From assembly GCA_000434915.1 (NCBI GenBank), contig FR882082.1, positions 1 to 27,789 on the forward strand: a DNA stretch of 27,789 nucleotides, in the 5' to 3' direction. Under the pieces are notes generated by a model that worked only from the letters and a program-made list of their open reading frames with translations, was not told the DNA's origin and ran no database searches. This document shows, in pieces, positions 15,385 through 23,323 of this stretch (position 1 is the stretch's first letter; every line of letters begins with the position of its first letter). Source of the stretch: Ruminococcus sp. CAG:563 (GTDB lineage Bacteria; Bacillota; Clostridia; Oscillospirales; Acutalibacteraceae). Both the position numbers and the translations under genes were made by a program.

Positions 15385-16311
15385 TTACTTAATTATCTCC
15401 CTAATATAGTTTTCGGTGTTCATCAATTCATCAATTATCATTCTCTGATATTTTGTGAATTTCTTTTGGTCGCAGGAGCGTGACCAAAGGCTCATAGGTA
15501 CGCCGACCTTGTTCATATGATATTTTGCCGTCTGTGGATAGGCCAAAACCTCAAGGAAGGCTGTAAGAGTAAGAAATCCCTGTACCCTCTCGGCCTTTTC
15601 AGGCTCTTTTTCATAATTCTCGCAAACCCAAGCATATAAATCGGGATGGAAGTTACCCATAATGCCCGAAAATCCGGCTGCACCGTGTCTGAGAGTATAA
15701 AGGAAGGTCTGTGAATTGGCATTAAAGAGCTTAATGCTTGTTCCTTTGAGCTGATCAAGCCTTGCATCAAGCATATCGGGGTCACAGCAGGTGTCCTTGA
15801 TAAAGGTAAATCTGCCCGTTGAAATACACCAGTCAAGAATTTTCGGTGTAAGAATTCTTTTGTAAGGATAAGGACACTCGTAAATACCGATGGCAATGTC
15901 CTCGGGGAGCTTTGAAAGAAGATGTTCGGCATTCTTTATCCATACATCGTCGCCGTCATTATGAAGGTCAAGTCGGTTGCTGACCCAAACAATGGCGTCA
16001 ACTCCTGTGTTTGCCATTGCCGTCATCTCTTCGATCTGAGCGTTCATGTCGTCAGAATTGTGACCCGAAGCAACAACGGAAACGTTCTTTCCGCTTTCCT
16101 TGACCGTTTCGACAACCGTTTTTGCGATTTTAATCTTCTCATCAAGTGAAAGATAAATCATTTCGCTTGACTGACAAACGGCAAAAATACCTGTGCAGCC
16201 GTTATCGATATACCAGTTTGTAATATTTTTAACCGCTTCATAATCGACTGTGTTATCGTCATGGTACGGCGTTATCATCGTGGGATATGTTCCTTTGTTA
16301 ATATCCTTCAT
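15385..16311 (-). CDS. Dihydrodipicolinate synthase / N-acetylneuraminate lyase family aldolase
   Basis: A class I aldolase of the DapA/NanA superfamily, 308 residues, acting through a Schiff base with pyruvate or a related keto acid. Visible landmarks: TYPTMITPY at strand 1, CQSSE where GTTGE usually sits, IYECPYPYKR with the catalytic Tyr144, Schiff-base Lys172 in TFIKDTC, and GFSGIMGNFHP. Replacement of the GTTGE motif argues against a housekeeping DapA and for a catabolic or specialised aldolase. I chose ATG 16311 over the longer frame because GGAGG precedes it and the preceding frame overlaps the promoter at 16355-16383. It is coupled to the GtrII gene. Confidence 0.88.
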   Translation of the reverse strand: MKDINKGTYPTMITPYHDDNTVDYEAVKNITNWYIDNGCTGIFAVCQSSEMIYLSLDEKIKIAKTVVETVKESGKNVSVVASGHNSDDMNAQIEEMTAMANTGVDAIVWVSNRLDLHNDGDDVWIKNAEHLLSKLPEDIAIGIYECPYPYKRILTPKILDWCISTGRFTFIKDTCCDPDMLDARLDQLKGTSIKLFNANSQTFLYTLRHGAAGFSGIMGNFHPDLYAWVCENYEKEPEKAERVQGFLTLTAFLEVLAYPQTAKYHMNKVGVPMSLWSRSCDQKKFTKYQRMIIDELMNTENYIREIIK

Positions 16312-16354
16312 TTTATGACCTCCGATCAAATTATGCTGAGTTGAATTTGATACA

Positions 16355-16383
16355 ATTATAGTGTATAGATTTAAAAAAATCAA
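16355..16383 (-). promoter_or_regulatory. Promoter of the aldolase-GtrII operon
   Basis: On the minus strand TTGATT (16378-16383) and TATAAT (16355-16360) are 17 bases apart, about 44 bases upstream of ATG 16311. Confidence 0.8.
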
Positions 16384-16422
16384 TTCATTATTCAATTATA
16401 CTTGAAAAAGTGTAATATTTTG

Positions 16423-16452
16423 TTGAAATTGTACGATGTACTATGTTATAAT
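16423..16452 (+). promoter_or_regulatory. Promoter of nrdR
   Basis: TTGAAA (16423-16428) and TATAAT (16447-16452) are 18 bases apart, with TGT before the -10 box. It lies about 40 bases upstream of ATG 16491 and diverges from the aldolase promoter. Confidence 0.8.
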
Positions 16453-16490
16453 AATCAAGAAATATTTTAGAGTATTGGATGTGATATTCG

Positions 16491-16952
16491 ATGAAATGTC
16501 CGTTTTGCGGTTACTCAGAGAGTAAGGTTATTGATTCCCGTCCCACAGACGAGGGTGAAAGAATTCGCAGAAGAAGAGAATGTATGAACTGCGCAAAAAG
16601 ATTTACCACCTATGAGATTATCGAAAGCGTTCCCATAATTGTTGTTAAAAAGGATAAATCAAGAGAAGCCTTTGACAGGAATAAGCTCTTCAACGGCCTG
16701 CTTCGTGCCTGCGAAAAACGCCCCGTTTCAATCGAAACGATCGAAAGAATTGTTGACGAGATTGAAACCACTCTTCAGAATTCACTTGACCGTGAAGTAA
16801 CTTCGATCCACATCGGCGAGCTTGCAATGGATAAGCTCAAGGATACCGACGAGGTTGCATATGTTCGCTTTGCATCTGTCTACAGACAGTTCAAGGATAT
16901 AAACACATTTATGGATGAGCTTGCAAAGCTCCTCGGCGAAAAAAATAATTAA
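16491..16952 (+). CDS. nrdR: NrdR, transcriptional repressor of ribonucleotide reductase genes
   Basis: A 153-residue repressor that senses ATP/dATP and represses ribonucleotide reductase operons. The N-terminal zinc ribbon has Cys3, Cys6, Cys31 and Cys34 (MKCPFCGY and RRRECMNCAKRFTTYE). An ATP-cone domain follows (about 49-139) with VVKKDKSREAFDRNKL and DEVAYVRFASVYRQF. Length and motifs are those of an ordinary intact NrdR. No ribonucleotide reductase gene is in the window, so it acts elsewhere. The alpha/beta hydrolase gene follows after 15 bases and is probably co-transcribed. Confidence 0.97.
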   Translation: MKCPFCGYSESKVIDSRPTDEGERIRRRRECMNCAKRFTTYEIIESVPIIVVKKDKSREAFDRNKLFNGLLRACEKRPVSIETIERIVDEIETTLQNSLDREVTSIHIGELAMDKLKDTDEVAYVRFASVYRQFKDINTFMDELAKLLGEKNN

Positions 16953-16967
16953 GCGAGATGACTGATT

Positions 16968-17936
16968 ATGAAGAAAAAAAATAAGGCTCTCAAGGTTGGT
17001 CTCGGCGTTACGGCTGCTGCGTTTGCCGTTGCGGATCTTGCTTGCGACTTTGCCATCAAGCGTCCAGACCCGACGAAGAAGAAAAAGCCCGAAACCCGTG
17101 AGATGTACATAAAGCGTGCCGAAATCAGACGTCAGAACAACCAGAATCTTTATGACCTCAATCCTGAGGATTTGACTATAAAGAGCGTTGACGGTCTTGA
17201 TATGAAGGCCTGGTATCTCCCTGCCGAAAAGGAGACAAAGCGTTTTGTTATCTGCGTTCACGGCCATAAGTGCAACGGACCCGACGAATTCAGCCATATG
17301 ATGCCGTTCTACCACTACGACCTCGGATATAATTATCTTCTCCCCGACCTCACCGGTCACGGCAGAAGCGAGGGCGAATACATAGGCTTCGGCTCGTTTG
17401 ACGCAAAGAATATTCTTCTTTGGGTTGATTACCTTATCAATCGCTTCGGCGAGGATATTGAAATTATTCTTCACGGCATCTCAATGGGTGCGGCAACCGT
17501 GCTAAACTGTAACGAGATGTCCCCTCCGGATCAGGTTAAGATTATCATTGAGGACTGCGGCTTTACAAGTGCCGAGGCTGTAATGAACAACACCCTCAAG
17601 GATATGATCGGCTTCAAGTTCATGCCTATTGTTAAGCTCGGCAGTGTTGTAAGCAAGGTTAAGGCCGGATATTTCTTCTCGGAGAGCGATCCGCTCAGGA
17701 ATATGAATAAAGCAAAGAATCCCGTTCTGTTCATTCACGGCGAGCAGGATACATATGTACCTTTTGCTTACGGCAAGGAGCTTTATGACGCTTGCCCCAC
17801 ACCTAAGGATTATCTTTGGGTGCCGAACACGGTTCATGCCTTCAGCTATTATAATGCCAAGGATGAATATGAACAGAAGGTCAAGGACTTTATTGCAAAA
17901 TATATGGATAAAAAAGAGGAAGCTGTGACAGCATAA
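16968..17936 (+). CDS. Alpha/beta hydrolase with N-terminal membrane anchor
   Basis: A serine hydrolase of 322 residues. Residues 8-30 form a hydrophobic signal-anchor-like helix after a Lys-rich start, so the enzyme may be tethered to the membrane. The alpha/beta hydrolase core begins near 70. The oxyanion region is VHGHKCNG; PDLTGHGRSEGE follows (about 126-137); the nucleophile elbow is GISMGA with Ser172; Asp261 in GEQDTYVP and His290 in TVHAFSY complete the triad. The pattern resembles the BD-FAE/YqkD-like serine aminopeptidase-type hydrolases. Substrate unknown. It follows nrdR closely, and a hairpin lies immediately after its stop. Confidence 0.9.
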   Translation: MKKKNKALKVGLGVTAAAFAVADLACDFAIKRPDPTKKKKPETREMYIKRAEIRRQNNQNLYDLNPEDLTIKSVDGLDMKAWYLPAEKETKRFVICVHGHKCNGPDEFSHMMPFYHYDLGYNYLLPDLTGHGRSEGEYIGFGSFDAKNILLWVDYLINRFGEDIEIILHGISMGAATVLNCNEMSPPDQVKIIIEDCGFTSAEAVMNNTLKDMIGFKFMPIVKLGSVVSKVKAGYFFSESDPLRNMNKAKNPVLFIHGEQDTYVPFAYGKELYDACPTPKDYLWVPNTVHAFSYYNAKDEYEQKVKDFIAKYMDKKEEAVTA

Positions 17937-17946
17937 TAATATAAAC

Positions 17947-17972
17947 AAGGGCACGCTTGTGCCCTTTGCTTT
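17947..17972 (+). terminator. Short intercistronic hairpin before the aminotransferase gene
   Basis: AAGGGCAC (17947-17954) pairs perfectly with GTGCCCTT (17959-17966) around a GCTT loop, followed by TGCTTTT. The tail is short and no promoter fits in the 47-base gap before the next gene, so this may be a partial terminator allowing read-through. Confidence 0.65.
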
Positions 17973-17983
17973 TGGAGGAAAAC

Positions 17984-19258
17984 ATGGAATATAAAGATTT
18001 GTCAAGAGAAAAACTTTTAGATATGAAAAAGACGCTTGAAGCCGAGTACGAAGCTTTCAGGGCAAAGGGACTTAAGCTCGATATGTCAAGAGGCAAGCCG
18101 AACAAGGCTCAGCTTGATTTGACAAACGGTATGCTTGATACCGTCAATTCATCGAGCGATATGACCGCTTCGGACGGCATGGAAACAAGGAACTACGGCG
18201 GACTTATGGGTATTCCCGAGTGCCGCAAGCTCATGGCGGAAATTGTTGGAGCGGACGAAAAGAACGTCATCATCGGCGGCGTTGCAAGCCTTACTCTCAT
18301 GTACGATTATATTTCACAGTGCATGGTATTCGGCTGCGGCGGAAATGAGCCATGGATCAAGCAGGGTGAGATTAAATTCCTCTGCCCCTGCCCCGGCTAT
18401 GACAGACATTTCGGAATTCTTGAGCATTTCGGCATCAAGATGATAAATATTAAAATGAATGCCGACGGTCCGGATATGGACAGCATTGAGGAATATGTCA
18501 AGGATGAGAGCGTTAAAGGACTTTTCTGCGTTCCGAAATACTCGAATCCCGACGGAATAACATTCTCGGACGAGGTTGTCCGCCGCTTTGCGGCTCTTAA
18601 GCCTGCGGCAAAAGATTTCAGAGTGATTTGGGACAATGCTTATATTGTTCATGACCTTAACGACACGCCCGATAAGCTTCTCAATATTTTTGATGAGGCG
18701 AAGAAATGCGGCAGTGAGGATATGTTCATTGAGGTTATTTCCACCTCAAAAATAAGCTTTGCCGGCGGCGGAATTTCCGCTCTCATTGCTTCGGACGCAA
18801 ATATTGCCGAAATCAAGAAGCGCATGGGCATTCAGATTATCTCAAACGACAAAATCAACCAGTTAAGACATGCAAGATATTTTAAGGATCTTGACGGCAT
18901 AAAGGCACATATGAAAAAGCAGGCCGCAATTCTTAAGCCAAAGTTCGACACGGTTACGGACGGATTTGAGAAAGCCTTTGACGGAACGGGAATTGCAAGC
19001 TGGAAGAAACCGAACGGCGGATATTTTATCAGCCTGTTTGTTATGAAGGGCTGCGCAAAGCGTGTCGGTCAGCTCTGCAAGGAAGCCGGACTTACGCTTA
19101 CAACTGTCGGTGCAACCTATCCCTACGGCATTGACCCTGACGACAGCAACATCAGAATAGCTCCGTCATATCCCAATGTTGACGAGCTTCAAAAGGCCGT
19201 TGAGCTGCTTTGCATCTGCGTCAAGCTTGCCGCTGTCGAAAAATTAACGGAAGAGTGA
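17984..19258 (+). CDS. Aspartate aminotransferase-like PLP enzyme, subgroup Ic
   Basis: A fold-type I aminotransferase of 424 residues. It belongs to the group described in actinobacteria and clostridia as type Ic aspartate aminotransferase (Pfam PF12897). The start matches the family: KLDMSRGKPNKAQLDL. The cofactor site shows GGVASLTLMYD, CPCPGYDRHF, Asn188 in YSNPDG, Asp217 and Tyr220 in WDNAY, and the Schiff-base Lys256 in STSKISFAGGG. A substrate carboxylate Arg is likely in NIRIAPSYP near the C-terminus. ATG 17984 has GGAGG seven bases upstream; an in-frame ATG at 17957 lies inside the preceding hairpin and is rejected. The acyl-CoA ligase starts four bases after its stop, indicating one transcript. 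Confidence 0.92.
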   Translation: MEYKDLSREKLLDMKKTLEAEYEAFRAKGLKLDMSRGKPNKAQLDLTNGMLDTVNSSSDMTASDGMETRNYGGLMGIPECRKLMAEIVGADEKNVIIGGVASLTLMYDYISQCMVFGCGGNEPWIKQGEIKFLCPCPGYDRHFGILEHFGIKMINIKMNADGPDMDSIEEYVKDESVKGLFCVPKYSNPDGITFSDEVVRRFAALKPAAKDFRVIWDNAYIVHDLNDTPDKLLNIFDEAKKCGSEDMFIEVISTSKISFAGGGISALIASDANIAEIKKRMGIQIISNDKINQLRHARYFKDLDGIKAHMKKQAAILKPKFDTVTDGFEKAFDGTGIASWKKPNGGYFISLFVMKGCAKRVGQLCKEAGLTLTTVGATYPYGIDPDDSNIRIAPSYPNVDELQKAVELLCICVKLAAVEKLTEE

Positions 19259-19262
19259 TTAT

Positions 19263-20963
19263 ATGAACAAGCCCTTGTATAATGTCAGAGAATTTCATAA
19301 TTTCAGAGAGCTGCTCAATCAAAGCGAGGAGCTTTACGGAAACAGCCCCGCTTTCAAGGTTAAGAACCAAATCGGACAAATTCTTGACATCAGCTACACC
19401 CGCTTCAAAGCTGATATAGAGGCTCTCGGAACGGCTTTGCTCAGTCTCGGCCTTGACGGAGCTAAGGTTGCAGTTGCAGGAATGAGCAGCTATAAATGGT
19501 GTACAAGCTATTTTGCTGTCGGCTGCGGCGTCGGAGTTGTTGTCCCGACGGATAAGGAGCTTCCGTTTGACGATATTCTCAGCGTGCTGACCGTTTCGGA
19601 ATCAAAGGCAATTATCTTTGATAAAAAATTCGGAGAAAAGCTTCTTGAACACCGAGAAAAGCTGCCGAAGGATCTTTTGCTAATCTCAATGGAGCAGCAA
19701 AAGGATTTTGACGGAATTCTTTCTTATGATTTACTTTTAAACAAGGGTTATCATCTCATCGGCAAGGGTAATTCCGATTACCTTGACCGTGACGTTGAGG
19801 GCAACAAGATGACTGTTTTGCTCTTCACCTCGGGCACAACGGGCATGTCAAAGGCGGTCATGCTTAGTGCCGATAATATCTGTTCCGACATCAGAGCAAT
19901 CATGGGCTTTGTTAAAATAAACCGTGGCGAACGAATTCTTTCGATTCTTCCCATTCACCACACCTATGAATGTACCGTTACGTTTCTCTGCTGTATTTAC
20001 GGCGGCGTTACGATATGCTTCTGCGACGGGCTGAGATATATAACTAAAAATCTTGAAGAATACAAACCGAATATTTTAATCGTTGTACCTCTCGTGCTCG
20101 AGAAGTTTTACAATCGAATCATGAAAGCCGTTGCAAAAGAACGAGGCGGCGTAGCAAAGGTTGCTCTCGGCAGTGCTATAACCAAGGTTGCCGGAGCGGC
20201 AAAGCTTGACGTTTCAAGCCTTTTCTTCGGTAAGATAAAAAAAGCCTTCGGCGGCTCGATAAGGCTCATTATCTCCGGTGCGGCCGGGATTGACCCCGAG
20301 ATTATAAAGAACATGAACCGCTTCGGCATCCAGACCTTCCAGGGCTACGGGCTAACGGAATGTTCGCCTATCGTTATTTGCAACAGCGATAAGGATAACA
20401 AGTACGATTCAATCGGTAAACCTATCCCCTATGTTGAAGCGAAAATCGTCAATCCCGATGAAAACGGAATAGGTGAAATCTGCGTCAAAGGTCCTATGGT
20501 AATGCTGGGATATTATAAGGACCCGGAGGCTACAAAAGCGGCATTCGATCCCGACGGATGGTATCATACCGGTGACCTCGGCAGAACAGATAAAGACGGT
20601 CATTATTATATCTGCGGCCGATGCAAGAGCGTTATCGTAACGACAAACGGTAAAAACGTTTATCCCGAGGAACTTGAAAGTATGCTTCTCAAGGAAAATG
20701 CCGTCAAAGAATGTATCGTAACAGGTGCAGAGGACGAAAGAGGAAACACAATAGTTTTTGCAAGGATCTTCCCCGATATCAAAGCTATCGGCACAACCTA
20801 CGGCAACAGGGACATCACGGATAAGGAAATAAGCAAGGCTGTTTCGGAGGCCGTTAAGAACGTTAATTCCGGTGTTGTCAGCTATAAATCAATTAAACGT
20901 TTTGAGATTGTCGGCAAGGAGTTTGAAAAAACAACAACTTCAAAGATTAAACGTAATCAGTAA
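19263..20963 (+). CDS. AMP-dependent acyl-CoA synthetase/ligase
   Basis: An ANL-superfamily adenylating enzyme of 566 residues, closest in pattern to long-chain fatty-acid CoA ligases. It activates a carboxylate with ATP, then forms a thioester with CoA. Seen in order: phosphate loop FTSGTTGMSKA (188-198), HHTYECTV (232-239), SGAAGIDPE, QGYGLTECSP (360-369), WYHTGDLGR (433-441), GRCKSVIVTTNGKNVYPEE (452-470), and the C-terminal catalytic Lys in TTSKIKRNQ. The N-terminal 25 residues include NFRELL, as in FadD-like clostridial ligases. GGAAGAG precedes ATG 19263. Chain length and substrate cannot be read from the sequence. A terminator-like hairpin follows. Confidence 0.93.
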   Translation: MNKPLYNVREFHNFRELLNQSEELYGNSPAFKVKNQIGQILDISYTRFKADIEALGTALLSLGLDGAKVAVAGMSSYKWCTSYFAVGCGVGVVVPTDKELPFDDILSVLTVSESKAIIFDKKFGEKLLEHREKLPKDLLLISMEQQKDFDGILSYDLLLNKGYHLIGKGNSDYLDRDVEGNKMTVLLFTSGTTGMSKAVMLSADNICSDIRAIMGFVKINRGERILSILPIHHTYECTVTFLCCIYGGVTICFCDGLRYITKNLEEYKPNILIVVPLVLEKFYNRIMKAVAKERGGVAKVALGSAITKVAGAAKLDVSSLFFGKIKKAFGGSIRLIISGAAGIDPEIIKNMNRFGIQTFQGYGLTECSPIVICNSDKDNKYDSIGKPIPYVEAKIVNPDENGIGEICVKGPMVMLGYYKDPEATKAAFDPDGWYHTGDLGRTDKDGHYYICGRCKSVIVTTNGKNVYPEELESMLLKENAVKECIVTGAEDERGNTIVFARIFPDIKAIGTTYGNRDITDKEISKAVSEAVKNVNSGVVSYKSIKRFEIVGKEFEKTTTSKIKRNQ

Positions 20964-20971
20964 TAAACAAT

Positions 20972-21009
20972 AATCCCTCCTCATATCATTTGTTGAGGAG
21001 GGATTTTCT
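20972..21009 (+). terminator. Terminator-like hairpin containing the next gene's ribosome site
   Basis: A perfect 12-bp stem pairs AATCCCTCCTCA (20972-20983) with TGAGGAGGGATT (20994-21005) around a 10-base loop, followed by TTCT. The 3' arm contains GAGGAGGG, the only ribosome site for ATG 21010. The structure could end transcription after the ligase gene, hide the ribosome site of the membrane protein gene, or both. Confidence 0.75.
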
Positions 21010-21420
21010 ATGCCCAAAAACAAGCGAAGAAAACCTACAGCCGAGGTAACGGACATCAGGAGCATTGTTATAAAAATCTTAATCGGTTCGGCATTTAATA
21101 TTATTCTTTTTGCGGCGATGTGTGCCGTTTGTTCCTTAATTTGCCTTAAAGCGGATATCGATTCGAGCCGTTATAAATTATTTATCTTTTTTATCAGTGC
21201 CGTGTCCGGATTTTTCGGCGGATTCAAGGCCGTCGGCTCTGTCCGCAGAAACGGTATGCTTCTCGGTGTGCTCAGTGCATTGCCGTCCTTTTTGATTATA
21301 TTTCTCGTTTCGTCAATTATCAGCCGCACCGGAATGGCAGCCTCTGGTTTGATTGCAGCTGTTATAATGACCGTATTCTCGGCCGTCGGAGGAATTATAA
21401 GCGTAAATAAACGCAGATGA
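21010..21420 (+). CDS. TIGR04086 family small membrane protein
   Basis: A 136-residue protein with four predicted membrane helices (about 18-40, 50-66, 76-96 and 104-130) and a positively charged N-terminus. The layout, with SGFFGGFKAVGSVRRNGMLLGVLSA-type residues joining helices 2 and 3, matches the clostridial TIGR04086/DUF3792 family, whose function is unknown to me. It is small and has no catalytic motif. Its ribosome site sits in the 3' arm of the preceding hairpin, so expression may be kept low or conditional. The DUF4091 gene downstream has its own promoter. Confidence 0.82.
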   Translation: MPKNKRRKPTAEVTDIRSIVIKILIGSAFNIILFAAMCAVCSLICLKADIDSSRYKLFIFFISAVSGFFGGFKAVGSVRRNGMLLGVLSALPSFLIIFLVSSIISRTGMAASGLIAAVIMTVFSAVGGIISVNKRR

Positions 21421-21423
21421 TTG

Positions 21424-21452
21424 TTTACAAACAGTGGCCAATCTGCTATGAT
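21424..21452 (+). promoter_or_regulatory. Promoter of the DUF4091 gene
   Basis: TTTACA (21424-21429) and TATGAT (21447-21452) are 17 bases apart, with an extended -10 TGC. The start GTG 21476 and its AAGGGAG site follow. Confidence 0.65.
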
Positions 21453-21475
21453 TAAAGAAAAAGGGAGTTGAAATC

Positions 21476-23110
21476 GTGAACTTTATAACAAAACAGGTAT
21501 CTTCACTTCAACGTGTTTTCCTTGACGGAAAATGCGACCTCAAAGAATATAATACCGACTCCGCTCTCAAGGGCGAACGTTTTTCGTATCAGATAGCCTA
21601 CAAAAGCGACGAGAAATTTTTTGCCGAAATTATTATCGACTCCCCTCTTTCTCAATACATCAGCGTCAGATCGGTCGGCAACGTTCCGTCGGAGCTGCCC
21701 GTTTACGAACGGGATTACGAATACAGCGAAAGAAGCGAAGCCGGACTTTTTCCCGATGTGCTTTTTCCGATTGAGAATAACCGAATACTGATTAAACCAA
21801 ACAATTATTATGCCGTTTGGATTACGATTGAGCTGCCCGAAGAATTGAAAGCGGATAACTGTGAAATTAAAATCAGCTTTTCAAGAAACGGCGAAATAAT
21901 AAGCATTAACACGTTTGATCTGCACGTTGTTAACGCTGTTTTACCCGAGCAAAAGCTCATTTATACTCAATGGTTTCACTGCGACGGAATAGCGAATTAT
22001 TATAAAGTGCCCGTTTTCAGCGAGTATTTTTGGCAGCTTGCCGAAAGCTTTATGAAAACTGCGGTTCACACGGGCGTAAATATGCTTCTGACTCCTGTTT
22101 TCACCCCTCCGCTTGATACTCGGATCGGCGGCGAACGTCTGACGGTTCAGCTCGTTGACGTTAAGCTCGAAAGCGGCAAATACATCTTCGGATTTGATAA
22201 ATTTATCCGCTGGGTGAAGCTTGCTCAAAAATGCGGAATAAAATATTTTGAAATATCGCACCTTTTCTCGCAGTGGGGAGCTAAATATTCCCCAAAAATC
22301 ATCGCCGACTTTGACGGCGTTACGGAAAGAATATTCGGCTGGGAAACATTGGCCGATTCAAAAAAGTATGCCGAATTTCTGCGAGCATTTCTGCCCGAGG
22401 TTATTAATGTAATTCGATCTCTTAAAATTGAAAAAAACACATTTTTTCATATCTCGGACGAGCCTAACGAGGAACAAATCGAAAGCTATAGGAAGGCAAA
22501 AAGCATTGTCACTCCCCTGCTTGACGGATTCCCGATAATCGACGCTTTATCCGATTACAGCTTCTACGAAAACGGAATAATTGCTCATCCGATACCCTGC
22601 ACAAATGATATTGGGAGCTTTATAAAAAAAGGATTTCCGCATCCTTGGACATATTATTGCTGCGGACAGGGCGGAAAATTAAGCAATCGCTTCTTCGGAA
22701 TGCCGCTGTCAGCAACAAGAATTATAGGACTTCAACTGTTCAAATACGGCATTGAGGGATTTTTGCAGTGGGGCTTTAATTTTTACAATTCGCAGTTTTC
22801 TCTGAGAAGCATTGATCCTTTTGCTGTCACTGATGCCGACTCTGCTTTCCCGTCCGGCGACTCCTTCACTGTTTATCCCGGTGAAAACGGCGCAGTGGAA
22901 TCCGTTCGAAGCGAGGTTTTCTATGAAGCGTTGCAGGATATGCGTGCTTTAAATCTCCTTTCGAATCTTATCGGAAAAAGCAGCACAATTTCTCTTATTG
23001 AAAAGGATTTCGGAAAAATAACCTTTACCGATTATCCCCGAGGCACCGAATATATGTTAAAATTGCGAAAAATAATTAATGATCGGTTGGACAATCTAAA
23101 CAAAGAGTAA
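21476..23110 (+). CDS. DUF4091 domain protein, GH123-like putative glycosidase
   Basis: A 544-residue protein with an N-terminal beta-sandwich region (about 15-155) and a TIM-barrel-like part (about 160-460), the layout of DUF4091 proteins related to GH123 beta-N-acetylgalactosaminidases. Landmarks are YTQWFHCDG (163-171), NMLLTPVFTPPLDT, FEISHLFSQWGA and FHISDEPNEEQ, with an Asp328-Glu329 pair where GH123 enzymes place their catalytic Asp-Glu. The C-terminal region has WGFNFYNSQ, then YPGENG and the VRSEVFYEALQDMRAL ending typical of DUF4091. No signal peptide is seen, so it should be cytoplasmic and act on imported oligosaccharide. GTG 21476 has AAGGGAG eight bases upstream. Enzymatic activity is inferred from fold resemblance only. 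Confidence 0.82.
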   Translation: MNFITKQVSSLQRVFLDGKCDLKEYNTDSALKGERFSYQIAYKSDEKFFAEIIIDSPLSQYISVRSVGNVPSELPVYERDYEYSERSEAGLFPDVLFPIENNRILIKPNNYYAVWITIELPEELKADNCEIKISFSRNGEIISINTFDLHVVNAVLPEQKLIYTQWFHCDGIANYYKVPVFSEYFWQLAESFMKTAVHTGVNMLLTPVFTPPLDTRIGGERLTVQLVDVKLESGKYIFGFDKFIRWVKLAQKCGIKYFEISHLFSQWGAKYSPKIIADFDGVTERIFGWETLADSKKYAEFLRAFLPEVINVIRSLKIEKNTFFHISDEPNEEQIESYRKAKSIVTPLLDGFPIIDALSDYSFYENGIIAHPIPCTNDIGSFIKKGFPHPWTYYCCGQGGKLSNRFFGMPLSATRIIGLQLFKYGIEGFLQWGFNFYNSQFSLRSIDPFAVTDADSAFPSGDSFTVYPGENGAVESVRSEVFYEALQDMRALNLLSNLIGKSSTISLIEKDFGKITFTDYPRGTEYMLKLRKIINDRLDNLNKE

Positions 23111-23129
23111 TATATCAATCAAATTTTCT

Positions 23130-23158
23130 TTGCTTTAATTAACAAAACATGATATAAT
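23130..23158 (+). promoter_or_regulatory. Promoter of the beta-lactamase-family gene
   Basis: TTGCTT (23130-23135) and TATAAT (23153-23158) are 17 bases apart, with an extended -10 TGA. A 7-bp hairpin (23170-23176 with 23182-23188) lies near the predicted transcript start and may stabilise the 5' end. Confidence 0.7.
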
Positions 23159-23218
23159 AATGAATGAAATGCCGCACATGCTGCGGCAAAAGCCTTGTTT
23201 GAAAAAGGAGAGATAATA

Positions 23219-23323
23219 ATGCTTTAAAGAGCCGAATACCCCGAACAGGTCGGAGTTGACTCCGACGTTGTTACCGATCTTATTAAATTCTTTGAAAAAC
23301 TCGTATATAATATAGACAGCCTT
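23219..23323 (+). pseudogene. Interrupted 5' end of the beta-lactamase-family gene (stop at codon 3)
   Basis: A good ribosome site (AAAAAGGAGAG, about 23204-23213) precedes ATG 23219, but the frame reads Met-Leu-stop (TAA at 23225-23227). After the stop the same frame continues without a break for 32 codons into the ORF at 23324. It encodes RAEYPEQVGVDSDVV and a following helix, which resembles the usual N-terminus of serine beta-lactamase-family esterases (PExVGV-type). So this stretch was evidently coding. A single C-to-T change in a CAA codon would explain it; sequencing error is an alternative. Confidence 0.7.

Noticed and set aside
16782..17474. 230-codon minus-strand open frame opposite nrdR and the hydrolase
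   Set aside because: It lies fully antisense to two genes with clear catalytic and zinc motifs, has no ribosome site and no family resemblance; it is a codon-bias shadow.
23225..23227. TAA read as glutamine (alternative genetic code)
   Set aside because: TAA ends many unrelated intact genes in this window, including thiI, cinA, nrdR and both sortases.
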